Part shown: piece after piece, positions 11,405-26,600 of the stretch
Position numbering within the stretch: position 1 is the first letter of the stretch
Layout: every line of letters begins with the position of its first letter
Source: Macrocystis pyrifera
Lineage: Eukaryota; Sar; Phaeophyceae; Laminariales; Laminariaceae
Reading direction: 5' to 3'
Assembly: GCA_031763025.1 (NCBI GenBank)
Contig: JASSKH010000035.1
Coordinates: 4,252,320 to 4,316,319, forward strand
Length of the DNA stretch: 64,000 bases
Translations under genes and position numbers: made by a program
The notes under the pieces: generated by a model
Seen by the model: the letters and a program-made list of their open reading frames with translations, nothing else
What the model was told of the DNA's origin: nothing
The model's database searches: none

Positions 11405-14400
11405 TTCAGCCTGTTCGCAAAAATTAGCACCGCTTGAATATTTTTTGCACACCAACAAGACCCTTATAGACTCATGTTTTTTTTTTTTCCATCTTAGCAT
11501 CAGGACGCCTGACAGAGCCCATTCGTTCATGCTTCCCTGGTGTCTCGATGCACACGCGACGCCTAAAATGGCCACGAAAACGGCAGCCGCGCTCCTTCCA
11601 CCCCCCCTCTACCGGCCAGCTCCCGCTGACACTGGCGATGGCGCCGTGCTCGCCCGCGTTGCCGTGCTCTGGGCACACGCACGTATGATACACAAAAAAA
11701 AGGCTCTCGCCGGCAAGCAAGAGGCGGTATTGGGGTGGGAGGTTTGAGATGCCAGAGATGTACCAACTGTGCACGCTCAGGAAAAATATAATATGTATCA
11801 GGTATACGTATGTTTGTAGCGTAAGCGAGTGAGTCACGACGTCAGTACAAGTAGTCAGGCATGCATTGCCGCCTCCAAGGGTGAAACGTTGCCGGTATTG
11901 CGCCAAATCGGCCAACACGCCATTCCCGGTACCGAAAAACATGCAAAGCGTTATAAATAAAGACAGGAGATGGATCCTTGCGATCCCCTCTAGAGACATA
12001 GCTCAACGAGTAGCGGCGTCAGACATTTAATGGACTACCGCCGCTGCTCAAAAGCGACAGCAGTGTAATCTGCGTTGTACGAGCCCGGTGTGTTACAGAC
12101 TGCTTGCGTGTACCACGTATCCACCGGAAAAAAAAAAAAACGGCGGAGGGGTTTTCCTACATATGTTGAGGCGTTTTTTACCAGGGGCTGTTAGCCGGTA
12201 GCTACCGGTAGTGGGAGCTCATCTACCAGGAATGTTTACTGTGTTGTATATGAACACCAACGGAAATGCTTATACATACTGCTTACCAGGTATAGTAATA
12301 AACTCAGCCCGAACAGTACCGGTATAAGCACGAAGCTCTCTTTACGGTATTACTATTACGGGGGTCCATAGTTAATAGGACCTATGGTATACATAAAAAC
12401 CTATATATTTGCCTATTTTTACTAACAATATTTGGTCCTATTTACTATGGTCCCCCGTAATAGTAACCTTGGCTACTATTGAAAGTGGAAGTCTAAAATA
12501 ATACGGGGCAGTTGACGCCAGCTATCTTCCAATCAAATCGCTGAAATAACGCGAACGACGAGAGCCATCTTCCAACCAAATCGCTGCATTAACACGAACC
12601 ACGCGAAATCACGCCGCACACAAACGAGAAGAATCTCACACACCCGCAGTCACGCGACCATCGACCTTCGATCTCGACATGCAATCAACCCACGGTCAAC
12701 GAGCTTCGTACCGGGCAAGGCCAATGAGTGTAACTGATGGGCTTGAAGGTATTATCCGAATCCGTGGACTAGGGGGCGAGAGGTTGGCCGCGGTGTCCTA
12801 CGCTCTTCGTCCAAACATTTAAAGAAAAACTGTTTTGTGCCAACGGAGAGGAATCGAGAGTTTTTGTCGTCTGTTTTCTACACACCAGCTGCCATATATG
12901 TTACAGCTGTACGTCACATATCACCGACCGAGGTGTGAGCACTGTAACACGAGCGTGGGTCGGAGCCCCTAACCAGCGCGCTTCGTTCAGAGTTCGTGAC
13001 GCAGTCGTTTGGTTTGTCCGTCGATGTCCAACCTGAAAAATGGTCTATTTCTTGGCATCGGAGAGAGGGGTCCACAGAGATTCTTGTCGTCTGTCTTCTA
13101 CAGACCAGCGCCAAAATGTGTTTTTTATCAGGCGCCTGGTGGGCCCACGCCACAGATCACCGACCGATATGTGAGCGCTGTGACACTACGGTGGATCGGA
13201 GGCCCTCACCGGCGCGTTTCGTTCAGATTTCATGACGGCGTCGTTGGTTTTGTCGAGGATTATCATAAAAATTGGCTCTAGTCAATGGGAATCACTATAC
13301 ATTGCTCCAGACCCTGCCAGAACAGGAGTTTTATATACATTGCGCGGCGCGCAATTAAAGCCCTCGAAAACTTCCTCGCGACGTTTAAAATTTGCCGTTG
13401 AAAGTCTACTGCCGTAACTGCGACGTGCTTGTTTTACCCGAAATGTGATGCTGCAGGTGCTGCTTGTATATATGATTCGTACCTGGTGCATATGCCCGTT
13501 GTTCCCTGGTACGTATCACGGCGTGGTTTCGATAACCGTCACTAGTCTGTCGGTGTTGTGCTTTTGGCTCGGTCTGCTGTAAGTACTGCTGCTTGCTGTT
13601 GTTGACGGAAGCGGTATGTAGTGCGCCCTTTGGGTGACGCGCCCGGTACTACTGTTTACTACTGTTTACAGGTAAAATTTTGATAATAGTTCGAGCAGTC
13701 TCACTACGAGGACCGGTAGTGCATCAGCAGCACAGCAGCATGATAAAGGAAGCGTGCAATTTGATACCGTTCGAGGATGCTGCTAATATCATTGCCTGGC
13801 GCATGAAGGTGAAGGAGATTGAATTAACACGCAACAGCAGGGTACCAGGTATCTGTATTCGGCCGTGTAAGGTAGACCACAGCTATGATACTGCTGTTGT
13901 AGGACTTGTAGGGACCGGATATACTCTAAATTCTCAGGTTATGGACTCTCCCCGGGGTTTCCATCGTTCCATTTTCAAGCCTATAGCCCCAACCTTGACC
14001 CCAACCCCAGCCCCGACCCATGGGCGTATAATATCACAGCAGTAGAGTCCGAGCGCCAGGGAATTTTTCGTAAAAATTCAGCTACAACCTTCAACCTCAA
14101 TCCTCGCAAGAGCAGTATGATGCAGATGTTGGCGGTCATTTCCTAACCAGCTTCCCATGCTCTGCCGTTTAAGCTTTGCTTGCCTATTGCCGTCGTCCTG
14201 TTCTCTCCCGGATGCGAGTTCAACCTCAACCAAACTCGCTCTTTCTCGTACTCGTATTATATGTATCCCCTCCCCAAACATGCCTTCCGGGTATGTCGAA
14301 AAGCAGGCCCGCTCCAAATGCCCCCAACAGAATTCCTTGTACTGGTATGCGTTTAATCTTCCACACTTCTTATTTTTAGCGGATTGAAAAATGTCCTGGA

Positions 14401-14587
14401 ACAGCGGTCCTTTAGTTTTTCTGCGGCCGGAGAGTCTGTCCGTCCCTCGACGAAAGATTATGGAGAATCTATCCGCCACCTATCACTGCTGTAATCACGC
14501 CCCTTGTACTATTTTATATATACATTGTATACAGTATTATTAACAATAGTATGTACATTTTTACTGGGGACCATAGTAAATACCGGT

Positions 14588-14622
<35 letters not shown>

Positions 14623-17600
14623 CATCACTTTTACTTTCCAGCCCACTCGTAGGAGGTTTTACCCTCGACGATCTTCTGGACAAGCCGTGGTCACAGGTGT
14701 CGTCCCTTCTCCCCCCCGGTACGTGCCTTTAGTTTTTATCGCGCGTAGGGTTCAGCATTCCCACTGCTCGTCGATTTTCATCGAATGTAGCCAACTCACG
14801 CTTTCGCGCTTTCCGCTTATCAATTTTTTATGCAAGAAAAAGTCCCTATGAGCATGCACTCGGTGAGACTCGAACTCACGAAATTGATCTTGACAGGCTC
14901 GCGGACCACCTACCAAGCCACCGGGGATATAGGAGAGTTCCTTACACACACAAAAACCTGTATATTTCCCTATTTTTTTCTGATAATATTTGGTTCCATT
15001 TACTGTGGTCCGCCGTAATAGTACATGTGGAATTCAAGGCAGCGGGGCGGACATATTTCTTCACCCGCTCCCTTTTTTGTGGTATACTGGTACTCATACA
15101 CCCTGTATTTTTTTCTACGTTCAGCAGATTTTAGAGCGGAATTTATTTATGGTTTCCGCCCAAAATCCTGAGGGGTGCACGGCAAGAAAAGCCGAAACGA
15201 CATCACGCTTCCATATCTTGATATAAAGCCGTTTATGACCTGTGAGATTTTTTTTCCAGAAGTTCCAGGATTTTTTTTCACGCACTTTTTTTTACTGGCA
15301 GATTTTTGCTGATTTTTTTTTCTAATGCTTTTCCGAAGATGAGAAATTTAACATCTGCTTTTCATCTCTGAAGAAGTTCACAACTCGCGACAAAACGCCT
15401 CCTCCGTATCTTGATGAAAATTTCAGCATTCCCGAAATTTCGGCGCTAACAAGGTCATAATGATCGTACCGGTATTGAAAATCAAAATGGAAAAATTTGT
15501 GGACGGAGGTACTAAAGCGACTTATATTTCATTTTATTTACTTGGATTGAGTATACCCGCCCTTCCCCCTGAGATTAGTATTACGGGGGACCATAGACCA
15601 TAGTAAATAGGACCAAATGTTGCTAGTAAAAATAGGTGAACGTATAGGTTTTTATGTATACCATAGGTCCTATTAACTATGGACCCCCGCAATAGTAAAC
15701 TTACTCAAGAAGGATATAAGCCCAACCCGGGGAACGATACCTGTAGAGGGATATATCTATTAAGCACAGCAGGCGAAACATTTTGTGTAAGATTTTGAAC
15801 GATAGAATGGGAACAATGATGGAGAAGCAAGACTAAACAAGCCGAGGGCAAGCAGGGTTTAGGCCAAACCGTTTCTGCGTGGAAGATGTGTCCACAATAG
15901 GTATGATGATGCAAGGTAGGAAAGACGCGGGGCTAACAACGTACCATGGTGCTGTTTATTTCTAGATGTACAGAAGGTCTACGAGATAGGATGGAGAAAT
16001 GGATCGTGGAAAGAGCTGTGGGAAATGGGGGTCAGAGGAAAGATGCGGAGAATGGCGAAACATGTTACGGAACGTGCGAGAAGTGCTGTGATGCTGGACG
16101 TGGAAAAATCTCGAAATATGTTGCTATTTTTGGAGGAGTGGCACAGGGATGTTCGCTATTAATATACCTGTTGTATTCAAGATATATATTGACGACCTGA
16201 TAGTACAAGAGATATATATTGACGACATGATAGTAGCAGTCGAAGCAGTAAAGCAGGGAGTCACGGCGGAGGGAGATACGGTGTCGGGATTGATGTTTGC
16301 GGATGACTTCGGGTTGTTATCAGAAACACCCGAAAGATTGCAGAAACAAATAGAGAAGGCGCTAGAATACACTAGGAAATGGAGGGTGACGGCGAACGTC
16401 AAGAAGTGCGCAGTAGTTGTATGTAACGAAGATACAATGAAGCCGGTAAACTTCATTTGGAAGTGGGGAGATGTCTTGCCGATCGTAGACCGGCATACGT
16501 ACCTTGGCGTAGAGCTCTCAAAGACTGCTGCTGGGATACACACACAGCAAAAGTTATAGGAAAGGGTGACGCACACGTATATAGGCAAGATGAAAGCGAT
16601 CCTAACAGGCTCACACCTTGACAGTAGGATCAAGAGGTGTATCCTGATTAATGTGATATTAATATTAATAGTACCAAAACTAGAATATGCAGGAGAAGCA
16701 TACATGGAAAGGGAACGCAAAGTTCGTAAAACAATTGGAAACAGCATTGTAGATGAAAGCCAAAAAAATGACTAAGATGGTTAAGTATGACTAATAATAC
16801 AGCAGGTTTAAGAGCAGAACTGATAATGTACCCGCTCAAGACAAATAAGGACATGATGAAGTTGAAATGTAATGTTGTACCCCCAGAGTCTTTGGCGGAT
16901 TGCGTATCTCCCGATAGCTATCTCCCGAGGACGGGTCAACACGGTCAATGACGTGAGACCGCTCGTGACTCGAGATTTGATATTGCTTGACAGGTCACGT
17001 GTCCTTCGCGCGTGAGTGTTACGAGATCTACGATATCTCCGACCCTGGCTTCCACAGAAATGGCAATATAAAGTAAGGAAGATATCAAATAAAGAGGTTG
17101 CCAGTCATGGTTGGTAGAGCTGTACGGGACAAAGTAACAAAAGGGCGAGGAGCTGGAATAAGGTGGGATAGCGTAGTGGAGAAAGTATGGAAGGGTGTAC
17201 GAGGAAACCAAGAAGACCTTTATGTCCGCAGAGAAGTTTGGGAGGTACAAGGCAGAAGTAGAAGAAAGGATAGAAAGAGGGGAAAGGCTAGCGCTAATAA
17301 ACAAAGTGAAATCGGAGATATACGAAGGATTATGTGAAGGGATGAAAATGAAAACGTATTTGCACGGCCTAATGGACTTCGCGAAAACGCTGAAACTGCG
17401 ATTTCGTGTAGGGGACCTGGACCTGCCAGAAAGAAGAAAGAGGTACACCAGTAGCCGGGAGGAGGAAGAAGTAGATGCACAGATGCGCCCGTGTGGCAAA
17501 GCAATAGAGAGTAGAAGTCACGTAGTAGGAGAATGTGAAATGCACAGGGAGGAACGGGATGTATTAGAAGAGATGAGGGAAATAGGTGATGATGACATGG

Positions 17601-20600
17601 AGGAATTTGGTGCACTAGATAGCAGCGAGAAAACGATCGCTGCCCTAGGAGGTAAGATGGTGGCCACAGGCGGCGAAACAGGAAGGAGACAAGATTAACA
17701 AATTTTCTACGTAACATATGGACACAACGTTGTGAACTCCCAACTGTCGGAGGTGTCTCAATTTGGAGCAGGAACGGTTATCCGTCTAGAAAGGGATGCG
17801 TGGTCAATGGTCAAATGACTACCGCAAGCAGCAAATGGGTACGCCCCCCGCTCCCCCCCCCCTGCATGGTTCTCGAATATGGGTGTCCGACGTACTGTGG
17901 TAGAGTGTCGGATGTTATTTTTCTATTTGCACCTTTCCAATCCCCGCTATTTATTTTTGATTGTGTTGCGTTGTGTGGGGTCGTCCCTTGTGCGGCAAGA
18001 AGGGGGGAGTTTTGGGCCTCGTGTGGCCTGTCCTGTTTTACCTCACTTTTTAGTTTTGTCCGAGGTGTAGATGTGCTATTAATAGGGTTACGTATCAGGT
18101 GTATTATTCTTTGCTTGTTTTTTATTTCTACCGAGGTATTCTTCCACTCTAGAGTTAGTGGTTCCTACCTGTCCTGCGACCACAGAAAGCATTGCATTGC
18201 ATTGTGGCGATGAGTTAATGTGAGAAGAACAACAACAACAACTCGACCGCGCGTCACGGTTGGCCTGTTTGGCGTATACATATAGCATGTACACAACTGT
18301 GGTATGTATAAACATGAATTCCAGTGCTTTTCAGTACTCCATGTGACGTGTGACGTGTGACGTGTATCGTAAGGGGGATGACAAACTGGTATCATTCACA
18401 GCTTTCAAAGTTGAGGTTCAAGGGATCTTTTTTTCCGATGTTTATTGGGCTGAGGTGTCTTTCTTTAGTTTTAGTTTTCTTTTGTCGATACGAGGTGTCC
18501 AGGTGTCAAGTCGAGCTATGTGGCCCGAGGTCGTTACTTGGCAAAAACAAAATCCAGAAGCCGAGGAACGGGGTAACTCAGAAACAAGTCAGACCCGTAA
18601 GAAAACGACGTGTAAGTCACACTGAAGATAGCCCACACCCCGTCGGACGTTTTTCCGAGCCGATTTGTCTAGAATAGAACGGGGAGGGAAAGTATGAATG
18701 CCGAACGATGCGTTTACGGAAAGATCTTGGACCAGACATTTTCCACAGTCGCCGTTTCGGTTGTGCACTGACTGACTGACTGACTGACTGCGTGTGCTCC
18801 CTTTGTTTCGGAGAATCTTGGCTCAGAAAATTATCCCGGGGGTGTGAATTATTCCGCCTGTTTCAGTACTCCAGTAGTATAGGATACACCAGTCTGCACC
18901 GAAAAAGGGGGACAGTTAGACAAACCATGGCGGGAAATACTTTTGGGCTCCAGGAGCTGAGTTTTTTGTGCCGAAAATTCGCGTTTTACTCAGCGGGATG
19001 GTCAAAAATACCGACCGGTACACTCCTCAGGATGCTCATCGGGGTTTTCCGAGAGTTTTCAGGAGCAGTGTTCGGTTTCTGCAGGGTCTCAGTTTGATTT
19101 TTTGGCGTAGCCAATCAGTGCTCTGTGGAGGGTCAACAATACGATCATTTGTCGGAACTTGGGCAAAAAGAAAAATGGGTCTTGGCATATTTTTTATGAA
19201 AAATCAGGATGTCCTCAAAACTGGCGAAACGGACGAACAGTCAAGCTACAACTCTGGAGAAACGGAAAAACTGCTCAAGAAAGCTCTCGGAAAAACTAGG
19301 GGGAGCATCCTGAAGAGTCTACCGGCGTTTTGACCGTCCCGCCGAGTAAATGGCGGTTTTTTTTTCGGCAAGAAGCCCCAGCTCTTAAAAGCCCTTCATT
19401 TTTTCCCCGTGACAAAGCAGTTGGTGTTCGCATCTGAAGATGTAATACAAACGGTCCATATATTTTGTGTCGGAGTGGTTTTGTATACCGCTATGCCAGT
19501 GTACCAGGGGACAGCAGTGAGGTCATGGATGAGTTGCCCATAAACTGGAGTTACAACAGCTGCCGAAAACAGCGCAACTGGGCAACGCCATGCACTTTTA
19601 TCGTACGGTATGATACGAAGTACTGAATGTGTGTATATGATAGCGCTACGCTGAAGTCGGCGGTCGTCCGCAGCGGGCAGAAACCATCGAGAATCGCTGT
19701 CTTTGTTCGTGGTTGTACATAAAGGATTTTTTTTTTTTTTCTGGTCAGAGAGCCGAAATCAACGCCGCCCAACTCTTTTAGCGATTTATTTTTCCTTGAA
19801 GCGCCGTTCGAGAGACCGGCAGTTAGTTCATACGGTAGAGATACAGACCGGGGGACTTCCTGGCGGGCGCGATGGTGTAGGAGATGAGGAGATTATATCA
19901 GTGACACCTAAACTAAAACATGTCGAGTTATATGTCCGTTACAGGTGAACTCGCTTCTAACTTGGCCTGAAAGACTGTCGTACGTGTCAAAAGCTGTACG
20001 TTCCCTGTTTCACTGCGCGTGTTTAGGGACGTGGGGCTGTAACCTAAAACGTCTTGTTTCGGAAACTCGCGCCTCGAGTATCCCTTTCAAGCCGGTGGAA
20101 GTTCCTCGATTAAAAAACACGCCGAACTCTTACAAAACTTGCCCGTTTCGCCCTCTGGCGTCAACCACCCAGCAGTAAACGTCTGTTTACTTCTCTATTT
20201 CCACACAATACATGGTACAAAGTACAACACAATCCAGGCGCCGACCCCGGTGCGGCGAGGGCAAGTTTTTACTCTTACGGGGGTCCATAGTTAAAAGGGA
20301 CCTATTATGGTGTACATAAAAAACATATACGTATATTTACGTTTTTTATTAACAATATTTGGTCTTTTTACTACTGTATGGTCCCCCGTAATAACAATGT
20401 TTGGCCGACTGGTACGAGTATTGTATGAAAACAAAACAGCAAAACAGCATATTGTATTTTCCAAACAGTAAAACAAGCATGCCCACTCTGACCGTGAATA
20501 TTAGCTCCGTTTGATACCCCTATCATGTGTCCAAATGGGGCTTAAATTCCTGTTCACTCTGACCGGGAATACAGTCTGCGTTTTGTGTGCATATCGGGGT

Positions 20601-23600
20601 CGAAAGGAGGCTTATATTTCCGTCCAGAGCAGTCTAAATTATTCCACACATGGGAGAGATCACGATCTACAATTACTAATAGTATTCATAGTATTAATAG
20701 TAGTATATGATCTACTGCTGTCGTCATGAACTGCGGCGCGGGATCTGTACGCGCAAATCCAACCCAGGGAACACATGCGCTGTTAATACTACAGTAGTAG
20801 TACTGCTACTGTATGTGCAGTAGATCATGGAGATACGACAGCTCCCACCCTGCAAGATGAGCTAGATCAGACAGATGAGGAAAACACCTTGCCTGAAAGA
20901 TGTGCCAGGTAGACCATATGATGGTGGGAATGATGTGTTATTGACGGATCATCTGCCTGACGTGTCAACTATTGATGGTAACATTTTTTACTTGATTATA
21001 GTGTAGCGACCGTAGAATTGATATTTTATGTTGAAGTGCGGTGGCATCAATTTCGGGGAAAACGTGCAACAGCAGCAGCTTGCACCAACAGCAGTGCCAT
21101 GGTATGTATGCAACAGCAGCTGACTAGCGGTATGCTAGGGCAGTACAGGCATGCCACAGTAGAATGCAACGCCACTATGCAACAGCGGTACGTACGCAAC
21201 AGCAGTACGCGCGCCATCGTGCTTCGTGAGTCTCGTACGTGTCCCTTTCCGTTGCACTCCGGACACATCCATCCCCTACCCTAAAAAAAAACGCCTCTTA
21301 GGAAACCGTGCAAGGCTAAAAAAAAAACGCACTCCACCCATGAGAAAATAGGTGTGCTTGAGAGACCCGATAATAACATACCAGGCATGCTAAACGTCTC
21401 GGGGTGATTATTTACGCTTACATACATGGCGACAATTAGGCTTCGGCAACCGTCCAGGCTCCCTCCGGGGGGCTCTCCAGGGACCTCTGCGGGGCGTGCG
21501 GCATGCAGCACCTGTCCCCGCCCTTTCTAGACGGAAATGGGAGGACCATTCGGGCTTTCTGCTCTTGCATGCCATGCATGGTGCCTCGTATATTTCTCTG
21601 GGCAGAAGTGTAAATGGGAGCGACTACAGGAGACCTTCAAATATTTGGAGCGTTTAGACATGAAGATGAAGATCAAGAGGAAGCGTTCCTTTCGTTTCCG
21701 ACTAGGGTAGTGTATACGTTTCCAAAATATTCACGTGGCGGTCTTCCTCGGCGGGAGTGTCCAACGCCCATGTACACCAGAAGCAGTTCACTAACTGTTG
21801 GTACCTGCTGTGGGAGCAGTAAGTAAGTACACTGTGGAACCGCACAGCAACGTTTATCGTTGGGTCTGCTCTACCGTACACAACACTGACATTATGTTGC
21901 TACGGGCGCAACTCGGCGCTGTTGCTAGCACTATTACGGGGGACCGAAGTAAAGAGGACCAGATATTGCAAGTAAAAATATGGAAATATATAGGTTTTTG
22001 TGTATACCGTAGGTCCTCTTTACTATGGCCGTCCGTAATAGTTGGCAGTGGCTAAACGCAATGCCGGATACAACAGTAGTAATGTATTAACAACAGTAGT
22101 AATGTATTATTACTGTAGTATTACGGGGGTCCATAGTTAGTAAGACCTATGGTATACATAAAAACCAGTATATTTACCTGTGTTTCCTAACAATATTTGG
22201 TCCTATTTACTATGGCCCCCCGTAGTGGTATGAATTCAGTAGACGAGTATAGGACTGCAGGAACCGGGGTAAGCCAGCAGGCCAGGGGGCGCAGTTATGG
22301 TTATATTGGAGCGGGGTACCGGTCTGTAGTATTAGTATCAGCATTAAGTACAAGGCGCTTCGCTCCGCGGGCGACTTTCACCTGCTACGCTCGCTCACAA
22401 GAAATAATGTAGCAAACTAAAGTGAATAAAGCGGACAGAGGTTCATCAGGTGAAAAGTGGCGACTTGCGAAGGAAAAAACTCGAACGCCGTGCGAAAGAT
22501 GAAGGTCGGAGAGCAAGAGTGCCGTGTAAATAGTTTTGTATCGTACTGAGACTGCGAGTGTGGCAGGCTCTTGGCGCATCGCCAACTATTAATAGCTGCT
22601 GTTGTTGGTGTTTTCTTTGGACCGGCAGATTCCGATTTGTGCGTCCGCTTTGCCAACACAAGATGTAGATAGACATATGCCCGACGGCATGATGTTGCGC
22701 TCGCCAATCTGTCTGCTTACTCGCGTTGTCGCGCTCTGATCGGCACACACCCACGTGCTTTCGTGCGTACGCGCTTCACTCCTTTGAGAAGGGCTAATTG
22801 CGCTGCGCTGCGCTTGCAGTAGATGGTGCTCGACCACAGCATGCTAAATACGTACGTAGCTCTACGTAGTGTGCACGCTGGGGTGCAAGAGCTGGGCGTG
22901 CTTTTTTTGTGGTTTGAGCAGAAGAATGCAGATCCAAAAGTAAACATGTTCGGACCTGCATGTGTGTAGTGTCCTCTGTAGTTCTCTTGTGATTGCTTCG
23001 TTTTTTTCAACACATCTAAGGCCGTCCGGACACGTTAGTCGAGCGAGGTCTGGGCGTGTTCCGTGCAGTATGTCGCCGCTTGGTTAGCGCTCAAACTTTT
23101 TTTTTTTCCGGCGGGAGCGGTTAAGACGATTTTCCCGGGGATTAGGTGCGAAGCGCTATAATTCGGACCCGGGTACATGTATTTTTCGGTTTTTTTTTCT
23201 GTCTCCGACATATTTTCAGGCACACCGCATGGCTCGCCGAAGCACTGCTGCTGGCTCCCTGTATATATATGGGTTGTCGATTTTGCCGCCAAAGTTCAGG
23301 TGCCCTGTGCACCTTTGTGCCATGCGTACGCTGCCTGTATTCAGCTCTTATGTCGCGCGCGCGCCGTCCGTGCTCTGTCCCCGGGTTCGTACGCGTGCGT
23401 TGTCCACCTTGCATGACATTTTATCTCTATTAATGGTGGGTGGTCGAAATGGTCATCGACCCCACAAGCCACAACACCGAAATCAACGTCCGGCACTCTC
23501 GGCACTTTCTCCCCCGACACGCACAAGTTTTTCTCCCTTCTCCCCCGCTCGACCGAACGTGGCCGAAGCTCCTGGCACACCTCCTATCAGCGACGGCACC

Positions 23601-26600
23601 GCCCTGGACGAGGAGTGCCACCGGGAAGACCGGCAGCTGGGGCTGCTCGAGAACAACAACCCCGGCTGGGCCGACTTCCCCGGCTGCCCGGGATTCCCAA
23701 ACTGTTGTGCTTTGGCAGGCATTCAGCCGATTGCTGATGGGAAGTTGTGCCAGGAGCTTCGGCCATATTCAGTCGTGTGGGGCGCCAAACGCGTCGGGGG
23801 GGGAGGGTGTCGATGTGCGCTTTTGTGAGTTCAGCAGAAGAAGAAGGTCCCAAAAATGAATGTGTAGGCATGAACCTCGTGTTAGCGGTACGCACTATTA
23901 ATAAGAAAGGGTGAAAAAAAACACGGCGGGGAATCGGGAACAAGCTCGAAAGAATCGAACAAACGTCGGAACAGAATTGAAAGAAGGAGCGGAAAATAAG
24001 AAAATCATCGAAATGTGCCATGCAACAAGAAAATGCCCCTTCTGATAGCTGGTATTAATAGTTGATAGCTAAATTGACACACGACACGAAATTGGAACGT
24101 GGAAGTGTGGTGAGCTTAAGCCATATTTTTACCAATCCGCCGGAGGATGTAAGAAAAAAAGGTAGTTGATAGAGCGTTCGGGGTTGGAGGTCCCGTGTTT
24201 AAATAAAAGTCCCTTATCGGAGTTGGTGCCTGTTCCTTACCATCCAAATTGACCGAAAATAGTGCACATAATTTTGAGGTCCTATGTACCTGGTATACCG
24301 TTTTCCCTATTACGGGGGTCCATAGTAAATAGGACCTATGATATACATAAAAACCTATACCTTTCAGTATTTTTACTAACAATATTTGGTCATATTTACT
24401 ATGGTCCCCCGTAATAGTCGCATGTTCCGTTAAAAGGGGCAATATTCCTCAAACCGAGCTATCTTCGACTCTGTCAGTCTATTTCTATTGAAAAGTTGGG
24501 TACGATATATGCGGCAGGACTCGATACTATGTTCTTCGGGGTTAGGGTTGGGCTGAAATTCTTGTGTAAGGCAGGGTGTGACCTATTATAATCTCAGCAT
24601 GAACATGACCACGTATTGTCTTCGTTCAGAAGTCGACCCTGAGATTCTTAACTCCTAAATTCTTGAGTACTGGCACGTACTGTACTTGTGCTGGACGAGG
24701 GGGTGGGGGTCGATGTCGAAGCTTGCACAACTCAGAAGTGTGTTGGAGTTAGTATGTGATAGTAACAGCAGTATTGATGTATTGCTTTTTTTTTTTTTTT
24801 TTTTTAAGTCATCCCTTTCACTTTCCAGCTTAACTCGTAGGACGTTTCATTCTCAGCGGTCTTCCTCCGAACAAGCCGTGGTCACAGGTGTATTCACTTC
24901 CCCCCGGTACGTGCCTTCATTTTTTATCGCGCGCAGGGTTCAGCCTTCCCACTGCTCGTCGATCTTCATCGAATGAATGAATGTAGCTATTACGGGGGTA
25001 CATAGTTAACATGACCTATGGTATACATAAAAACCTATATACTTACGTGTTTTTACTAACAAAATTTGGTCCTGTTAACTATGGACCCCCGTAATCGCTC
25101 ACGCTTTCGCGCTTTCCGCTTATCAATTTGTATGAAATAAGTCCTTACGAGTATGCACTCGGTGAGACTTGATTGAACCCACGAAATTGATCTTTGTAGT
25201 CACGCGGACCACCTCGTACCAAGCCACCGGGGGTACTATTAATGATGTGTCGTACCTACTGATATACTGCGTGTGGTCTCTTGTTTGACTGATTCCATCC
25301 GAACCAAACCGAACCCAACTAAACCCGACTCAGCCCAACCCAACCCAGCCCAGCCCAACCCAGTGCAGCCCCGCTAAGCCTAGCCCAACCCAACCCAATC
25401 CAAGCTAGCGTACAGTAGCCCACTCCAAAGGCAGAAGCTGTAGATAAGTAGGTATTAATGCAGTATATGTTATAGTAGATAGACGTCCTTCTGGGACCCG
25501 GATAGAGATTATGGTACCAGGTGCCTGGTATCGACGAAGGCAATGGGTTCGGGTTAGAGCACAGCGCCCATAACGATGACGGGCTCGGTCGGCCTCACCA
25601 TGCTATCATCCGTTTGGAGCCAGCGCGCAGCAGTGCGAGTATCGCCCCGCTTTCTACCACCATGGTAGACACTACGGTATACATGACCGTTCTGTCTGCA
25701 TGCTGCTGTCACCTAACTCAGCATGCTACACGCGTGTTGTACACTTAGCACTCGACCAGTCCTTACAGCACTTCGTAGCAATTCGGACTATTGGTAGGGT
25801 ACAGTGGCAGCCTATTAGAAGGCTATTATTACGGGGGTCCATAGTTAATAGGACCTATGGCATAAATAAAAACATGTATGTTTACCTATTTTTTCTAACA
25901 ATATTTGGTCCTATTTACTATGGTCCTCGGTAATAGTAGGCTATCAACATGCTGTTTTGATTCGTGGTGCGGATGTTGTAAACGGCATTTATTCCCCTAT
26001 GCTACAATCAAGTCGCAAAGGCGTTCTTGCCAGCAATTCCGGTACAGTAGTTAATTAGACACCCAGCGGTAACCGGTGCACCTCATTAATCGGTAACTAT
26101 TTATGGTGCGTGCTGCTGTGTACTAGTGCTGCGCAGCAGCTATTGACAGACGACAAACAGGCCTCGGGCTGCAGGGCTCCAGACTCAAGACACGCCAATA
26201 GCGCCGATAGTGGCTTGGTCGGTACCGCTTTTTTTTTTTTCCATCAGGTGTTATTCCGCTCCAGAGTTACCGGAGCCTGCCTACCTGTTTTATGAATTGT
26301 TCGGAAGGGCGAATAGGCATCGCGAAAAGTATGGTGCTCTCCACCAGGCTTGACTCCAGTGGGTGCGTGTTATGGCCCGCGTCGGTTGCGCCACGACCTC
26401 GCACCCAGTAGAATGTCTAGAGCAGTTGAGTGGCGTTTAACAAGCTGGGGTGTTCGTTCGCTGTAAGGTAGTGCTCCGGCTGGAGCAGTCTCTGCGCGAT
26501 CAGCCTTAGTACGAAAAGGATGTATTGGTATGTCGTGTTCATAGTAATAGCTGGGAAGTAGTCCTGGTGTAGTGCACCTGGGCGAGGTGCGGTAGCCCCG

